The notes under the pieces: generated by a model
Database searches by the model: none
Told to the model about the DNA's origin: nothing
The model's input: the letters and a program-made list of their open reading frames with translations, nothing else
Assembly (NCBI GenBank): GCA_031285505.1
Contig: JAITVZ010000120.1
Span: forward strand, 1-51,954
Direction: 5' to 3'
Length of the DNA stretch: 51,954 nt
From: Propionibacteriaceae bacterium
Lineage (GTDB): Bacteria > Actinomycetota > Actinomycetes > Propionibacteriales > Propionibacteriaceae
Shown here: positions 50,593 to 51,954 of the stretch, one piece after another
Numbering within the stretch: the stretch's first letter is position 1
How the letters are laid out: every line of letters starts with the position of its first letter
Program-made: the position numbers and the translations under genes

Positions 50593-51954
50593 GCCAGAGC
50601 CTCCTCTTGTGACATCTGCGACTCAACGATCTCTTGATAGGTCTGACAGGTTTTGAGCAATTCCTCATGACGCCCGATACCGACGATCTGGCCGTCATCG
50701 AGGACGACGATCTGGTCGGCATGGCGAATGGTCGACACCCGCTGGGCGACGATCATGACTGCGGCTTCCTTGGTGTATTCGCCGAGGGCGGCGCGCACCC
50801 GGGCGTCAGTGGCGACGTCGAGGGCTGAGAAGGAGTCATCGAAGACGTAGATGTCTGGCTGGCGGATCAAGGCTCGGGCGATGGCCAAGCGTTGGCGCTG
50901 ACCACCAGAGACATTGGTGCCACCCTGAGCCATCGGCTCCTCCAACTTGCCGGGCATCTCTTCAACGAAATCGGCCGCTTGGGCCACTCTCAGGGCCCGC
51001 CACAACTCATCGTCACTGGCTTTGGGGTTGCCGTAGCGCAGATTCGAAGCGATGGTGCCGGTGAACATGTAGGGCTTCTGTGGCACCAGACCGATCTTCG
51101 ACCACAAGGTGTCTTCATCGATCTGGCGAATGTCGACCCCGTCGATCATCACCGTGCCGGTGGTGGCGTCATAGAGGCGCGGCACCAGATTGACCAAAGT
51201 GGTCTTGCCAGAGCCAGTCGAGCCGATGACGGCCGTGGTCGTGCCGGCGCTCATCGTGAAGCTGATGCCGGAGATGACCGGCTCAGCCGCCCCGGAATAG
51301 CGGAAGGCGACATCGTCGAAACGCACCGAGCCATGATCGGGCAACTCGGTGACGCCATGGGCTGGCGGCACGACCGTCGACTGCTGCTGCAAGACCTCCA
51401 TGATCCGCTTGGCGCAGACCGCCGCCCGCGGCGCCATGACGATCATCATCGTGGCCATCATCACCGACATCAGGATCTGCATCAGGTAGGTGATGAAGGC
51501 GGTCAATGAGCCGATCTCCATCGTGCCGGCGTCGATTTGTTGGGCTCCGAACCAGATGACCGCCACGGAGGACAGATTGAGGATGAAGAAGACCAGCGGG
51601 AACATCGTCATCATCAAACGGCCGACGCGCACGCCAGTGTCCATCAACTCGCTGTTGGCCTTGCCGAAACGCTTGGCCTCCAAGGGCTCACGGACGAAGG
51701 CTCGCACCACCCGGATGCCGGAGATGTGCTCGCGCAGCACCCGGTTGACGTTGTCGATCTTGACCTGCATCGAAGCGAACAGGGGCCCCATCCGCGAGAT
51801 GACCAGCCCGGCCACCACCGCCAAGGCCACCACCGCCGCCAGGACGATCCAACTCAACTCCCAGCTGGTGCGCAGGGCCATGACCACGCCGCCGACCATC
51901 ATGATCGGCGCGCCGAGGATCATTGTGCAGCTCATCAACACCAACATTTGGACC
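50589..51954 (-). CDS. ABC multidrug exporter half, degenerate ATPase site (partial)
   Basis: At least 454 residues, open at the right edge; the first membrane spans are missing. It has Walker A GSTGSGKTT and an intact signature NVSGGQRQRL, but Walker B reads YVFDDSFSALD with Asp where the catalytic Glu should be. This is the pattern of the non-hydrolysing half of heterodimeric exporters. Its stop overlaps the start of the other half. An internal ATG at 51947 is unlikely to be the true start, as the frame continues upstream with fitting sequence. Confidence 0.9.
   Translation of the reverse strand, partial: VQMLVLMSCTMILGAPIMMVGGVVMALRTSWELSWIVLAAVVALAVVAGLVISRMGPLFASMQVKIDNVNRVLREHISGIRVVRAFVREPLEAKRFGKANSELMDTGVRVGRLMMTMFPLVFFILNLSSVAVIWFGAQQIDAGTMEIGSLTAFITYLMQILMSVMMATMMIVMAPRAAVCAKRIMEVLQQQSTVVPPAHGVTELPDHGSVRFDDVAFRYSGAAEPVISGISFTMSAGTTTAVIGSTGSGKTTLVNLVPRLYDATTGTVMIDGVDIRQIDEDTLWSKIGLVPQKPYMFTGTIASNLRYGNPKASDDELWRALRVAQAADFVEEMPGKLEEPMAQGGTNVSGGQRQRLAIARALIRQPDIYVFDDSFSALDVATDARVRAALGEYTKEAAVMIVAQRVSTIRHADQIVVLDDGQIVGIGRHEELLKTCQTYQEIVESQMSQEEALA

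Overview
The window is high-GC bacterial DNA and almost certainly comes from an actinobacterium (Actinomycetota). The best evidence is a PASTA-kinase / cell-wall cluster (fhaA, fhaB, pstP, ftsW/rodA-type SEDS gene, pbpA, pknB, crgA) and several families largely confined to that phylum (DUF3043, DUF5318, PIG-V-like and GT87 mannosyltransferases). Many genes have a TANNNT hexamer exactly six bases before the ATG, which suggests leaderless transcripts, also typical of the phylum. The genus cannot be fixed from the sequence alone.

Layout. 1-420: start of a Pro/Ala-rich protein that runs off the left edge. 0.7-11.5 kb: an FMN-binding pyridoxamine-oxidase-like protein and what looks like a xylan side-chain and oligosaccharide locus. 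That locus has a LacI-type regulator, a GH3 xylosidase/glucosidase, a large secreted tandem esterase anchored at its C-terminus, and, after a 123-bp MITE-like element and a methyltransferase, a GH120 beta-xylosidase. A palindrome of the form GGAAA-N-TTTCC occurs both in the lacI/GH3 divergent region and upstream of the esterase, so one regulator may control both. 11.7-13.6 kb: a DUF1345 membrane protein and an APH-fold kinase.

13.7-19.6 kb looks like an accessory region. It holds a DUF4143 AAA ATPase coupled to a short OB-fold protein, a roughly 915-residue protein that joins about 12 membrane segments to an N-formylglutamate-amidohydrolase-like domain, and a RelE-type toxin with an AbrB-like antitoxin. 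Two copies of a tandem 23-bp-period repeat, 4.5 kb apart, bracket the interval. 19.8-26.4 kb returns to housekeeping genes (ilvD, a second toxin-antitoxin pair whose toxin has lost its ATG, a sortase, a HAD phosphatase, erpA, DUF3043) plus a frameshifted zinc-ribbon gene. 26.6-29.1 kb: an ABC-2 transporter behind a glycerophosphodiester phosphodiesterase. 29.4-34 kb: an MFS exporter with a possible leader peptide, galactokinase, a DUF1801 protein and a UDP-glucose pyrophosphorylase of the eukaryotic type, which together suggest galactose or UDP-sugar metabolism.

35.3-47.3 kb is the growth and division block. FHA proteins, phosphatase, SEDS glycosyltransferase and transpeptidase form one tightly overlapping operon, followed by PknB under its own leader region, crgA, DUF5318 and two polyprenol-dependent mannosyltransferases. 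47.3-52 kb: an AT-richer spacer, a small HTH protein, a strong terminator and a heterodimeric ABC exporter that runs off the right edge.

The most unusual items are the membrane-anchored N-formylglutamate-amidohydrolase-like fusion inside the repeat-bounded region, the esterase whose N-terminal copy has lost all three catalytic residues, the MITE-like element, and three genes whose conserved N-terminus or partner domain can only be read by accepting a missing start codon or a frameshift.
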